A stretch of DNA of 64,000 bases from Spinellus fusiger (Eukaryota > Mucoromycota > Mucoromycetes > Mucorales > Phycomycetaceae): contig JALLLS010000114.1 of NCBI GenBank assembly GCA_025094145.1, forward strand, positions 1 through 64,000, in the 5' to 3' direction. A program made the position numbers and the translations under genes. Below the pieces are notes generated by a model. The model was given only the letters and a program-made list of their open reading frames with translations. It did no database searches and was not told the origin of the DNA. Below are positions 36,513 through 46,935 of the stretch, in pieces. How positions within the stretch are numbered: the first letter of the stretch is position 1; every line of letters begins with the position of its first letter.

Positions 36513-37869
36513 GTGACCCGACAAAAGTAATAGAGATCTTTCAAATTCTTGGCTATTTTTATTCAAGAAAATAACACACACTATTTATTTTTATTTCATA
36601 ACACCTCTTTTCTTATAATGTCTAGCTTATCCAACACCATGAACATCTTCAACAATACCCTCAAGATGTATAAGAAGTATACCAGCATTGAGACTTGCCT
36701 AGCCATCCTTCACCAGGTGCTGAATCTGAACTCAACCCAAGTCGAGGCATATCAAATGTTTAACGTGCCTACTTCCACTGTAAAAAATATCATTAAGCAT
36801 TCCAAGAAGACAGGCTTGGTATTAACTTTAACCAAGAGTGATCTCAAGAAATATTTGGACTAAAGGGTCATCTAGTGGTTGCGAAGAACAGTTTTGAGGG
36901 ATCCCAAACAGACCAAGGATGCCATCATGGTAGACATGGCTATCAAAGTCTCTAGACAAATATTGAAGAACTATCTCGATAGAATAGGGCTCCGCTCTTT
37001 TATTCTAGTGCTCAAGCCTTTTCTCACCAAGAAGAACATGGAGGCAAAGCTCCAATGAGCCCATGAACACGTTGATTGGACACCTGAGTAGTAGCAAGAA
37101 GTTGTCTAGTCGTCCGAGTCTAGGGTTGAGCTTGTGAGCTATGAAAGGGGGGTAAAAATCATCAGGAAGTATGGCATAGCCTTTGAGTCCAAGAATGTCC
37201 TGGAAACAAGGAAATTTAGAGGTGGTGGAGTGATGCTATGTATTGTTTTAGTGGGGAGGGTGTTGAAAGATGGGTTGTAGTGAAGAGTATGATAAACTCC
37301 GCCAAGTACATCAATGTCTTGGGAGATGTCTATTGCTATGAAATTGAGCATCTCTCTCATGAGCCCTAGCGTTAGTTAACACATACAGGAGCACAATTCT
37401 GTACCCCATACGAACAGGGAAACTCATGAATAGATGGCAGCAAATGGTGTAGTAATGAATTATTACTGGCCCTTACAATACTGATCTCGGTCAAATTGAG
37501 CATCTATGGGTCCACCTCAAGAAGGTTATTAGGAGGAACAGAAGGGTTTATACCACCAAGAAGAAGTTGGAGGCAGCCCTAATGATGGAATGGGGTAAAA
37601 TATTGAAGGAAATAATAGACACCCTCATTGCCAGCATGAGGCGGAGATACTAGGTCGTTATTGATACTAAGGGTGGCCATAGTGGCTATTAATTAGCCTT
37701 GTAATAAAAACCACTGTTATGTATTTTAAACACTATTCTATGTATATATTGAAAATTTCACGTATTTAGCTAATGCATTCATAAAGTTATAACACTATCA
37801 AGAAAAGCATGAATCTAAAAAAAAAAAGGAAATCTGCATTTGAAAAATTTTCATTACTTTTGTCGGGTC
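36513..37869 (+). mobile_element. Tc1/mariner element with both termini, degenerate
   Basis: The left end GTGACCCGACAAAAGTAAT is matched by the inverted right end TTCATTACTTTTGTCGGGTC, flanked by TA. The HTH frame (36660-36863) encodes MYKKYTSIETCLAILHQVL and FNVPTSTVKNIIKHSKKTG. Later blocks (LKNYLDRIGLRSFIL, HLWVHLKKVIRRNRR, IASMRRRY) are separated by stops. Confidence 0.78.
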
Positions 37870-38240
37870 TATAATTAAATAAATAATTCCTGGAAAAGAC
37901 GATGGCATAAATTATGGTATAATGTCCGCCCTCCCTGACAGTACTTTCAGGGAATATAAAGAAGAGAAACAAAGCATCTATGAATATTTAAACATTGCAT
38001 TCAGGGAAAATAGTCACAACTCCTTGAAATTTTAGCTATAAAAACAGAACCATTTTATCTTAAATAAATCATCGAAGTCTTCAGACAGTAAGTGTGTATC
38101 GTTTGTAGAAGCAAAGGCTGTCTAGATAACGTTCAAGTCTGATTTTGTTTACTAAGATACTCTTTTCTATATTTCTACTTTCCGCCACCGTCATTCTGTT
38201 TTTTTGGTTAGGCCAATCCGTTACAAGTACTCTACCCTAT
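37870..38240. other. Non-coding
   Basis: No gene recognised between the Tc1 element and the Z fragment. Confidence 0.45.
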
Positions 38241-38249
38241 TTGCCCGTA

Positions 38250-38400
38250 TACAGTTCAAAGTATTTTTATTTTTGGGTGTTGGTTGCTATTCGCGCATTG
38301 GGCATGTTAGCCACCCTATAAGAACTTTTGAACAATTAAGATATACATATAAACACTTTCAAATACAAAAGTGGAAAAAATAAATGCAAGGAAAAAAAGA
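38250..38400 (-). repeat. Dispersed repeat Z, inverted fragment
   Basis: TACAGTTCAAAG..GGGTGTTGGTTGCTATTCGCG is the reverse complement of the right part of 41205-41634. It lies downstream of the LINE ORF1 on that strand. Confidence 0.5.
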
Positions 38401-38522
38401 AACAGAAAGATAAGAGTATATAAAACCTCGAAATGAGGGAAAAAATGAAGGGAAATATGAGAAATGAGAGAAAATGACAATGCAGACATAGACATTAGTT
38501 TGAGCCTAATCCCACAAGCTTC

Positions 38523-38548
38523 TCAATAGACCAAAGATTGGTCTATTT
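38523..38548. other. Hairpin at the ORF1 stop
   Basis: AATAGACCA-AAGAT-TGGTCTATT: a 9 bp perfect stem with a 5 nt loop, immediately downstream of the ORF1 stop codon on the minus strand. Confidence 0.5.
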
Positions 38549-39787
38549 ACAAGTCTTGTTGGGTGTGTTGATTGTTTCCCTCGACTCCTTCCATGGCTGA
38601 GTCAGACCCAAATGCCTGGAGGGCTTCTTTTTCAAGGGTGGCGGGAGGGCTGGTGACTGTGGCCTTGGCCTTGAGGTCTGCCAAGAGCTTCTCAAAGGCA
38701 ATGGTGGATAGACGGGGTGTGGCAATGCTTGAGCCAAAGTGGCGAGCAATGCTGTACCCTAAATGAATGGGGGCACGAAGACAGGTGTTGGACACTCGTT
38801 GCTCAAAGAGTTTTTGGGCCATTACAGCCTTGGTGCTATCTGACTCCTGCTGGAGCTTAGGGTCTGCAATCACCGTTGCAGCTACTGGATCAAAGCTTGC
38901 CTGTGGCTTGATCTTTGATTTCTCGAGTTTCTCCTCGAGTTCTTGCTTGAAGCTACCGTGTACAAGCAGTGCAATTGTACCCCTTGCTGGGAAGTGGATG
39001 TCTATGATCCGTGACTGTTGGATCTTCAGTGATTCCAACATCTTGCGGATCTGGCCGTACTTGAGGTAGCGGCGACAGGGCAAGTATACAAAGTCGTATA
39101 CTGAGGGCCCAGTAGGCTCTTGTAAGGCCCGAACTGTTTGTGCTCTAAGCACTGCTCTGGCCTTTGCTGTCTTCTTTGGTGGAGAGGCGTTCTTTTTAGC
39201 CATGTTGGCATAAGTGACAGTAGCCTTTTCTATGGCATCTGTGGGTTTCACTGTGGGGATGGGTGTGGGTGTAGGGGCAGGAGGTGATTTGGGTGCATTA
39301 TCTGCACTCTTGGCATTGATCTGAGCCTGGAGAGATGTAATAAGGTCATCCTTGACCTTGACTTGTGCTTCCAATTCCTGGATGCGGAGTCCAATTGTTG
39401 CCATTTGTCTCTGAATATCTGACAGAAATGCCATCATCTGCTGGGTGAAGGTATCAGACTTTTCTACCTCAGTCATTTGATACTCGTAAGTATTTGCACG
39501 AGTGCGTTTGGTAAGTAGTCTGGGTTTTCTGCTGTCTGAGTTAGGAATGGTGGTAGCAGTGGTGGCCTCAGACACAAAAGGTCTGACAGGTGCTGGTACA
39601 GGAGGTTGCTTGATGGTTGGTGGTTGGCCAGGATCCGTAGTTGGTGTATCTAATGTGTACTGTGTACTATGTGGGTGGATAGGGATTGCTGCTGATGGAT
39701 GGATGTTGCTTATGTTGAGTTCTGAGATTTGTATTTTTACTCTTTTGGGGTAATATTGATTACACGAAAGAGCTGTATTTGCCCGTA
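38547..39787 (-). CDS. LINE ORF1-like (gag-like) protein, 5' truncated
   Basis: About 410 codons open on the minus strand. Order: a Pro/Thr-rich region (DTPTTDPGQPPTIKQPPVP); a likely coiled coil (DIQRQMATIGLRIQELEAQV, then DDLITSLQAQI); a basic stretch with YANMAKKNASPPKKTAKA; and a conserved-looking block (PCRRYLKYGQIRKMLESLKI, IDIHFPARGTIALLVHGS). It ends GNNQHTQQDL. I compare it with ORF1 proteins of fungal non-LTR elements because of its layout and the LINE RT ends 2 kb away; no zinc knuckle is visible. The frame runs upstream into the terminus of the Tc1 at 39790, so the native start is lost. No ORF2 follows. GC content is higher than its surroundings. Confidence 0.55.
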
Positions 39788-39789
39788 TA

Positions 39790-41149
39790 CAGTGGCTTTC
39801 AAAATAACAAGGAAGATTTATCATATCCCGGTATGCTTCTGTAATAAGAAATACTTATTCTTTGTAATAAAAACACACAGTAAACACAAATTAAAGACTT
39901 CAAAATTGGATAAAGTATAAAGAGGGTCAACAGGATAGTAAATACAAGTTTATTGGGTAGAAACCCTTAATATTTGGTGTTTCCACCCTTGGCCTTAATG
40001 ACAGTCCTAAATCTCCGCCCCATGCTAGCAATGAGGGTGTCTGTAGTGTCCTTAGGAATATTCTCCCATTCTTCCAACAAGAGCACCTCTAAGTCTTGTA
40101 GAGTACTTTTTGAGGTCATCCTCTCTCTAATAGCCCTGTCCAGCTCCTCCCATAAATGCTCTATTGGGTTCAGGTCGGGGCTTTGTGAGGGCCACCCCTC
40201 CATAGTGACAATGCTCTCTTGTACCTTCTACAACCTGAACTCTCTAATCTTGTGGAAGCTGGCATTGTCTTCTTGAAGAACACAACATACCACTAGATTC
40301 AGTACCTTGAGTTGAGCCAGATCAGGGCAGTATTTATCATTTAAGATCTCAATGTATCCTCTACTGTCTATACTTCCCTTCACAGGTACCAACCTTGCAA
40401 CACCTTCACCAGAAAAGAGAACCCCACAACATCACACCATCACCACCAAACTTCATCTTCGGCTTCACATTCTTTGGGAGCAGCCCCTCGTTCTTCTTGC
40501 GCACCACCCTGTTGCGGTGGTTGTTCAAGATGAGCTGGAACTTGGACTCATCAGACCGGATGACTGTCTTCCAGTCTTCATCTGTCCAACGAAGGCAGGT
40601 CCTAGTCCAAGTAAGCCTCAACTTCTTGTGCTTATTAGTGAAGGAAGTTTTATTAACCACACTTTAAGAAAAGAGGCCAAGCTTCTTCATTTTCTCGAAG
40701 ATGTTCTTGGACACTTTGGTGGTCGTTTGCTTGCAAAGCTGATTCATTGTCTGAAATGAATCTCTTATCAATTCGAATGCAACCCCTCCCTCGTCCCTCT
40801 TATTAATAATAGAATTACTCTCAGTGCTTCTTTTGGCCTTGAAGCATCAGTTTCCTTGTATCTCTTTACGATACGAGAAACAGACCGCTGACAAACTCCA
40901 AACCTAGCAGAAATGACAACCTGACTGGTTCCATTAACAGTGGCCTCGTGAGCGATAAGACAGCGGGTGAAGTCATCAATATTTTTTTTTCTGTTTTCAA
41001 GAGGTCTCATGGGCTGTTCTGTGGTGTTAGATGAGGTAGACATTAGAGTCTAAAAGCGATAAATGAAGAATGTTTAACAAAAGAAGTTGATTCAAGGGTA
41101 AAATTATGGTCTAAATTTGGAATCTTCCTTGTTTTATTGAAAACCACTG
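39790..41149 (-). mobile_element. Tc1/mariner element A, complete ends, broken transposase
   Basis: 1360 bp. The left end CAGTGGCTTTCAAAATAACA and the right end TTGTTTTATTGAAAACCACTG are inverted copies; TA lies on both sides (39788-39789 and 41150-41151). Minus-strand frames: 41043-40768 starts MSTSSNTTEQPMRPLENRKK and contains the HTH SQVVISARFGVCQRSVSRIV; 40660-40406 contains TWTRTCLRWTDEDWKTVI and RSDESKFQLIL; 40203-39967 contains SQSPDLNPIEHLWEELDRAI and ends RTVIKAKGGNTKY. Stops lie between the frames. Inserted next to the LINE ORF1. Confidence 0.85.
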
Positions 41150-41204
41150 TATCTTCATCTGGTGTGTTGAGCGGGAACGCCAACGCCGCCATAGAGTGCA
41201 AAGA

Positions 41205-41634
41205 CTCCTTCATCAACAGACGCTGTATCCTCACTTCTCCTTTGATCTCTCCTCTACCACCCATTCTTAACCCGTTTAGCAAAGCCAGAAGCTGCTAGTG
41301 TAGTTGCTGTATTTGTGTCCTCAGGATTGTTCGAGTTGCTCTAAGTATCCCTCGTTGGATTTCGAACCACCACAGGAAGACGGTTATCTTTTTGGTGTCC
41401 TGATCTCCTTGCTGAATTTATGGCCTTTTTGAATATCTATTCTTAACTTAGCATCTACTGTCATTTCTACTCATTTCTCATTGTTTTTTTCCTCATTTGA
41501 TTATTTAAAGTGTTTATATGTATATCTTGATTATTCAAAAGTTCCCATGGTGTGGCTGATATGCCCAATACGCGAATAGCAACCAACACCCAAAAATAAA
41601 ATAAAAAACACTTTCAACTGTAGTATAGTGTTTT
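41205..41634 (+). repeat. Dispersed repeat Z, copy 3
   Basis: Homologous to 35660-36098. Contains GGATTTCGAACCACCACAGG and the GGGTGTTGGTTGC block in reverse, and ends CAACTGTAGTA. Confidence 0.5.
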
Positions 41635-41931
41635 CCAAAAGAAGAAAGAAAGAGAACTCGAAAGGTTTTTTTACAGAGTCGACAGGCAGTAGTAACTTTG
41701 GCAGTCAGGGAGTCCGACAATCTTACAACACCACATGTCAGTTTATCTGGTGATCTTTTTTGTAGGAAGGCGACATAGGCCTTGAAGGTTAATTTATTAA
41801 GGAGGATATATATAAAAATAAAAATAAATTCAATTAGGGGAAATCACTCACCATCAAGATGAATGGATGACCCCAAGTAACTAATACAAAAAAGATCGAA
41901 AACAGGGAAAATTGAAATTAAAAGCAAAACC

Positions 41932-42359
41932 TTAGGTAAGATCAACCTCGTCAATAAATATGGAAACAAGAGAGTGAGCAGTACGAGTGACAGAAGCAGA
42001 GATAAATGGTACCCCATCAAATACACACCTCCAATAGTATATCCAACACGCTAACAGACAGGAGCTGACCACTTGGCAGAATTCAACAGATGTTCCACTG
42101 TCTATAGCAGGAAACTTGAACTCATAAATAGCAGCCATTATATCTGACAGTTGAAGCTCACACTCAAAATTTAAACGCAACATTTCCTGCCAAACAGAGA
42201 GTTTGTTGGGACATAAGAACAAAAAGTGGGCTGGATGGTCTTCTGAATCGAGGCAAATAGGAAATACAGTATCTAGAAATATTTCTGGAACAGTCTGATG
42301 AAGAACAAGACGACAGGACAGTTTACCATGCAATGCACGATACCAGATGGAGCGAGAAG
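41932..42359 (-). pseudogene. LINE reverse transcriptase C-terminus, fragment A
   Basis: The minus-strand frame contains WYRALHGKLSCRLVLHQ-like sequence, then CLDSEDHPAHFLFLCPNKL, the Cys/His finger typical of the end of LINE RT proteins. It ends SVTRTAHSLVSIFIDEVDLT. 5' truncated: it stops abruptly at 42360 against the poly-T of fragment B. Confidence 0.7.
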
Positions 42360-42360
42360 T

Positions 42361-42690
42361 TTTTTTTTGTCTAAGACACTTTTTTATTAAGCATTTTTTA
42401 CGCAGTCATACGTTGTACTGAGAGGTCTGACTGGGAAAACATAATGGACACAAGTCACTTACAGAAAATTAGAAAAGAAAGAGAATATAAAAGAAAATGA
42501 CATAAAAGTAAATATACACTAAACTATGTCATGTCTTTGTTTTTGCGGGTGAGGGTGGTAAGGAGGGATCGAGCACGTTCAGAGACAGTGGAGGCGATAA
42601 AAGGAGAGTTGCGGAAGTGACTGGACCAGTAGTCGTACCAAATTGCCTGAAGAACTGCACCAAAGACTTGACTGCTAGTCAGAGGTCCAT
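42361..42690 (-). pseudogene. LINE reverse transcriptase C-terminus, fragment B, with tail
   Basis: Minus-strand codons give SSQVFGAVLQAIWYDYWSSH, then SPFIASTVSERARSLLTTL and a stop at 42524. This is homologous to the end of fragment A (CWIYYWRCVFDGVPFISASV). About 160 bp of 3' untranslated sequence ends at a T8-9 run (42361), a poly(A) on the coding strand. Confidence 0.7.
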
Positions 42691-42948
42691 TTTATCCGGT
42701 GATAGTTTGTTTCCGTGGTTATTTATGCTGCAATTAATCCTCCGATTAAAATAGGGTCTTAGTAGCAGTACTATCATGCTATTGTTATTGTAATTTTGAG
42801 CAATGTAAGATTTTAGGGGGCTGGTAAGTCTCAGGATTGGGTTGCTACGGACACAGTAGATAAGAACTTAAAAGTACGTTGGGGATGTACTAAAGTGGAT
42901 AGTCTTCAGAACGGCTTGAACAGATAGAGATATTTGGCGGGAGAAATA

Positions 42949-44127
42949 CAGTGGTTTTCAATAAAACAAGGAAGATTCCAAATTTAGACCATAATTTTAC
43001 CCTTGAATCAACTTCTTTTGTTAAACATTCTTCATTTATCGCTTTTAGACTCTAATGTCTACCTCATCTAACACCACAGAACAGCCCATGAGACCTCTTG
43101 AAAACAGAAAAAAAAATATTGATGACTTCACCCGCTGTCTTATCGCTCACGAGGCCACTGTTAATGGAACCAGTCAGGTTGTCATTTCTGCTAGGTTTGG
43201 AGTTTGTCAGCGGTCTGTTTCTCGTATCGTAAAGAGATACAAGGAAACTGATGCTTCAAGGCCAAAAGAAGCACTGAGAGTAATTCTATTATTAATAAGA
43301 GGGACGAGGGAGGGGTTGCATTCGAATTGATAAGAGATTCATTTCAGACAATGAATCAGCTTTGCAAGCAAACGACCACCAAAGTGTCCAAGAACATCTT
43401 CGAGAAAATGAAGAAGCTTGGCCTCTTTTCTTAAAGTGTGGTTAATAAAACTTCCTTCACTAATAAGCACAAGAAGTTGAGGCTTACTTGGACTAGGACC
43501 TGCCTTCGTTGGACAGATGAAGACTGGAAGACAGTCATCCGGTCTGATGAGTCCAAGTTCCAGCTCATCTTGAACAACCACCGCAACAGGGTGGTGCGCA
43601 AGAAGAACGAGGGGCTGCTCCCAAAGAATGTGAAGCCGAAGATGAAGTTTGGTGGTGATGGTGTGATGTTGTGGGGTTCTCTTTTCTGGTGAAGGTGTTG
43701 ATAGACTTGCTGTGGTGGAGGGATCCATCAATAGTACCAAATGCACAAGCATTTTAGAAGAGACCTATTGCCCCGAGCTTGCTCGTCTTTCCACACTGAA
43801 TCCAGTGGTAGGCTATATTCTTCAAGAGGAAAATACCAGTTGCCATAATAGTAAGAAGACTAGGAAATGGAAAGATGAGAGGGGCATAGTCACGATGAAG
43901 GGGTGGCCATCTCAAAGCCCTGACCTGAACCCAGTTGAGCATCTTTGGGAAAATCTGGATAGAGTAGTCCGTAAGAGAATTAACCCAGCAATCACTCTCC
44001 AGGATCTCCAAAGAGGTTACCAACAACCTCATTACCAGCATGCATTGGAGATGTAGGGCTGTCATTGAGGCCAAGGGTGGAAGCACCAAATACTAATGGT
44101 TTCTACCCAATAAATTTGTATTTATTA
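42949..44127 (+). mobile_element. Tc1/mariner element B, 3' end missing
   Basis: Starts CAGTGGTTTTCAATAAAACA after TA (42947-42948). Its first 752 bp are the exact-length inverted partner of 40398-41149. Frames: MSTSSNTTEQPMRPL... at 43055, RSDESKFQLIL at about 43535, then 43712-44056 with ILQEENTSCHNSKK and SQSPDLNPVEHLWENLDRVV. The right terminus is absent; CACTA copy 4 begins at 44128. Confidence 0.82.
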
Positions 44128-45481
44128 CACACCAGGAGATTTTTGGGATATATAAGGAAATATCCTGAGAATAAAATTGCAATATTCTTATGATTGGCTA
44201 ATGTGTTTTAAAATGCCTTTTCGCTGTCTAAATGAACTATTTCAAACTCTACTTCCCTGTTTTAGCAATAGCTATTGACTTTGTAATTAAAAAGTATAGA
44301 ATTGGCTGTAAAGACAAGAAATAGAACAAGAATCACCCCATAATTACAACCCAGTCACTGAATTTAATGTTTAACATAATGTGTTAACTATAAGCCCACA
44401 GTATTTGCAGTATAACACTGCTTAAGAAAGATGTATTATAGAACACACGGAATTAACTCTAGTGGTCATTGTCCATAAAATAGAACCAAACTTACTTAAA
44501 TTGAGAACTGTATAGTCACTCATTGACTCGGTATTCATAATCACTTCAGTAACTATGTTATTGTAACTGGTATTAACAGTGGTGCTTAATGATTACAAAG
44601 TATTATTTCTAATACTGGGTTTTAGGCTCAAGGCAAATAGTTTTTATTTTATTTTATTTTTTATTTTTATTTTTATTTATTTTTATTTTTTTTGCTTAAG
44701 GCAAATAGTGTTAATTGTTTGACTTGTGAATTTTGACCTGTGAATCTTATGAGTGAAGGCTAGTGTATACGTCACCAGAATAGAGAAAGAAATATTATTA
44801 TTTGTTTTGATAATCCCCTCCTTTTGTTATTTCCCACACTGTCTATACAATTTGATACTTAAGCACTCATCAAGATGAGCATAACTGAGCAAGGTAATGT
44901 ACTATTATTAACAAAGAGAAACAATAGAAGGAGGTGATAGACACTACCAAGGACTAGTCTAGTGATAAAAAGATAAGCAGTGTCTTCATCTGGGCTTGAG
45001 TTCAATGTAATCCACAAAACACTCATTGTATTACTATTAGGCAAGTGAAGACTCTTCTCAAGTCAGTCTCAGGTAGCCTTCTTCCTTCTATACTGTCTAA
45101 GGTGTCTAGGCTGTCTAGGGTATACTCCTGAGCATAGTTATCTATCTTCCAAGAATAAAGCACAAGGCCTTTAGGTTGTGAATTCTATTGCTATGAAGGA
45201 ATACGCCTAGAACAGCAGTAGCTATAGTAATAGTATAGTATTAGCTACAGTATTGTTAGCTATATTATTATTAGCTATATTATTATAATAAACAATTTTA
45301 TTCATAAATAATATTTTTATTGATAATATAATTTGATATTGAGGTATTCCATAAAAGGTAAGAAAATTTTGGATACTCGCAAACCTTTGATTTCAACTAC
45401 AGTTTCATAAAAGGCAAGAAATTTTCGGTTTTAAAAGGCGAAGATATCATCGCTTAAAGGCCAGAAAAATCTCCTGGTGTG
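44128..45481 (-). mobile_element. Non-autonomous CACTA derivative, copy 4, perfect 17 bp TIRs
   Basis: CACACCAGGAGATTTTT (44128-44144) and its exact reverse complement (45465-45481), flanked by TA on both sides. 1354 bp. It aligns to the left (815-1500) and right (4240-4935) parts of the autonomous copy and lacks the transposase body. A low-complexity TTTTA tract (44638-44690) sits at the deletion junction. Confidence 0.88.
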
Positions 45482-45682
45482 TAGCTATAATGTTATAATA
45501 AACAATATTTTTTTATTGATAATACAATTTGATATTGAGGTATTTCACAAAAAGAAATAATAAATTGGATACCCATAAACCTTTTGATTTTAAAACATTT
45601 CTCTATAAAAGGTGATTATTGCATTGTGACTTAAAGAGAAAGTTGTATTATTGATTAAAAGCCAGATAAATCTCCTGATGTG
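45482..45682 (-). mobile_element. CACTA right-end fragment
   Basis: Repeats the right sub-terminal region (ACAATTTGATATTGAGGTAT, then AAGCCAGATAAATCTCCTGATGTG). Most similar to copy 2 (5710-7049). Directly follows copy 4. Confidence 0.65.
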
Positions 45683-46253
45683 TAACTATTTATAATATTT
45701 TACATACATTATAGTTCACACAGATACATTATGAGAATCTGATTTGGATTATGCGTTATTCACATTCTTAAAAATAGCCTTTAACGAGAGTGGCATGTTT
45801 TTATTTTATTTTTATTTTAGTTTAGTTTTTAGTTTTGAATGACATATTGCATGATTTCATCGATTCCTCTAAGAAAAGCACCAATTTCTCATTAAATAAA
45901 AATACTGATTAACAATCAGATATAATAACAGGCTTATAGAGCTCATGGTGCTAAGGTGTAACACTGGGGGTTTGGGGTTTAGTTTTTTTCATATCTGTTA
46001 GACCTTTGCGAAATATTGATTACAATAATTCTATACTATATTACTGATAGGTGGAAGGAGAAAGAAGATATTTAAGACAAAAAAAAATAGACTTATCAGA
46101 TGATCAAAGCGCACCTACCTCTGGTGTTAATCTTCAAAGTGTAAAGGTTCGCCATTTAATAATTTTAATGGTATTATTCTGTCTTGATCAAAGCAGCGTC
46201 ATTTTCTGGCTATTTTCCATTTTTGGTCATTCTTACGGATGTATAAAAATAGA
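45683..46253. other. Non-coding
   Basis: AT-rich. An open frame starts near 46051 but lacks recognisable motifs and runs into the solo LTR. Confidence 0.4.
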
Positions 46254-46257
46254 GAGT

Positions 46258-46510
46258 TGTCGTCTTTGGGTTTTTAGGCCAAAGGTATACGGAACAGTAG
46301 AACGTTTAGTTAAACTCTGTTATTTATTAAATGGAATTGATACATCTTTTGTATTTTTTCTAATGGTATAGATTCAGGGGTTAACTATCGAAATGCTATG
46401 AACTATCGACATCCCTTTATTCGATAGAGTCTCCTTCTTAGTTTGGTAATAAATGAGTGCTCATTCCAAAAGAAGTGATCTATCCAAATATAGAAAATAT
46501 CTTCACGACA
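46258..46510 (-). repeat. Solo LTR, TGTCG...CGACA family, copy 3
   Basis: 253 bp, starts TGTCGTCTTTGGG and ends TTCACGACA. Flanked by direct GAGT (46254-46257 and 46511-46514). Diverged from copies 1 and 2 but keeps the AAACTCTG.T.TTTATT block. Confidence 0.6.
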
Positions 46511-46861
46511 GAGTTATAATAATAGCTTAGAGTCTGAGATAATTGTTTTAGATGTATAATGCCGTAGTTGGCATCGAAATCTATTTTCAACACTTGACTA
46601 AATGTTTATAAACTCCTACTTAACGCATATAAAGCACAGTATCCATGGTTTGAAGGGACTGTGAAGTCAATCGAATAGGTATGGAAGGAAGGAATAGATG
46701 GAATATGACAAATGAATGAAGTTGAGATAGACTTCTACCATAATAAGTATCACTAAGAGCCAAACATGGTAAGCTAAATGTCATACAGAGAGTATTTGGG
46801 TAGGTAAAATAGCCTCAATCAAGAAATACAATACAACACGGAATTATCAACAAATGTTCTT

Positions 46862-46935
46862 CCATACCATGATTCGAACTAGCGACCTTCCCACCTGGCA
46901 AACAGACATTTTTCCGGTTGGGCCAATCACCATGG
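46862..46935 (-). other. tRNA-like element with pol III A and B boxes
   Basis: On the minus strand TGGCCCAACCGG fits the A-box TRGYNNANNNGG, and GTTCGAATC fits the B-box GWTCRANNC. They are spaced as in a tRNA gene, with GCC in the anticodon position. The T-stem (GCTAG/CATGG) and acceptor pair poorly, so it is not a sound tRNA. A degenerate tRNA-Gly or the head of a SINE is more likely. Confidence 0.4.

Noticed and set aside
46862..46935. A functional tRNA-Gly(GCC) gene
   Set aside because: The boxes and 74 nt length fit, but the T-stem and acceptor pairing are poor.
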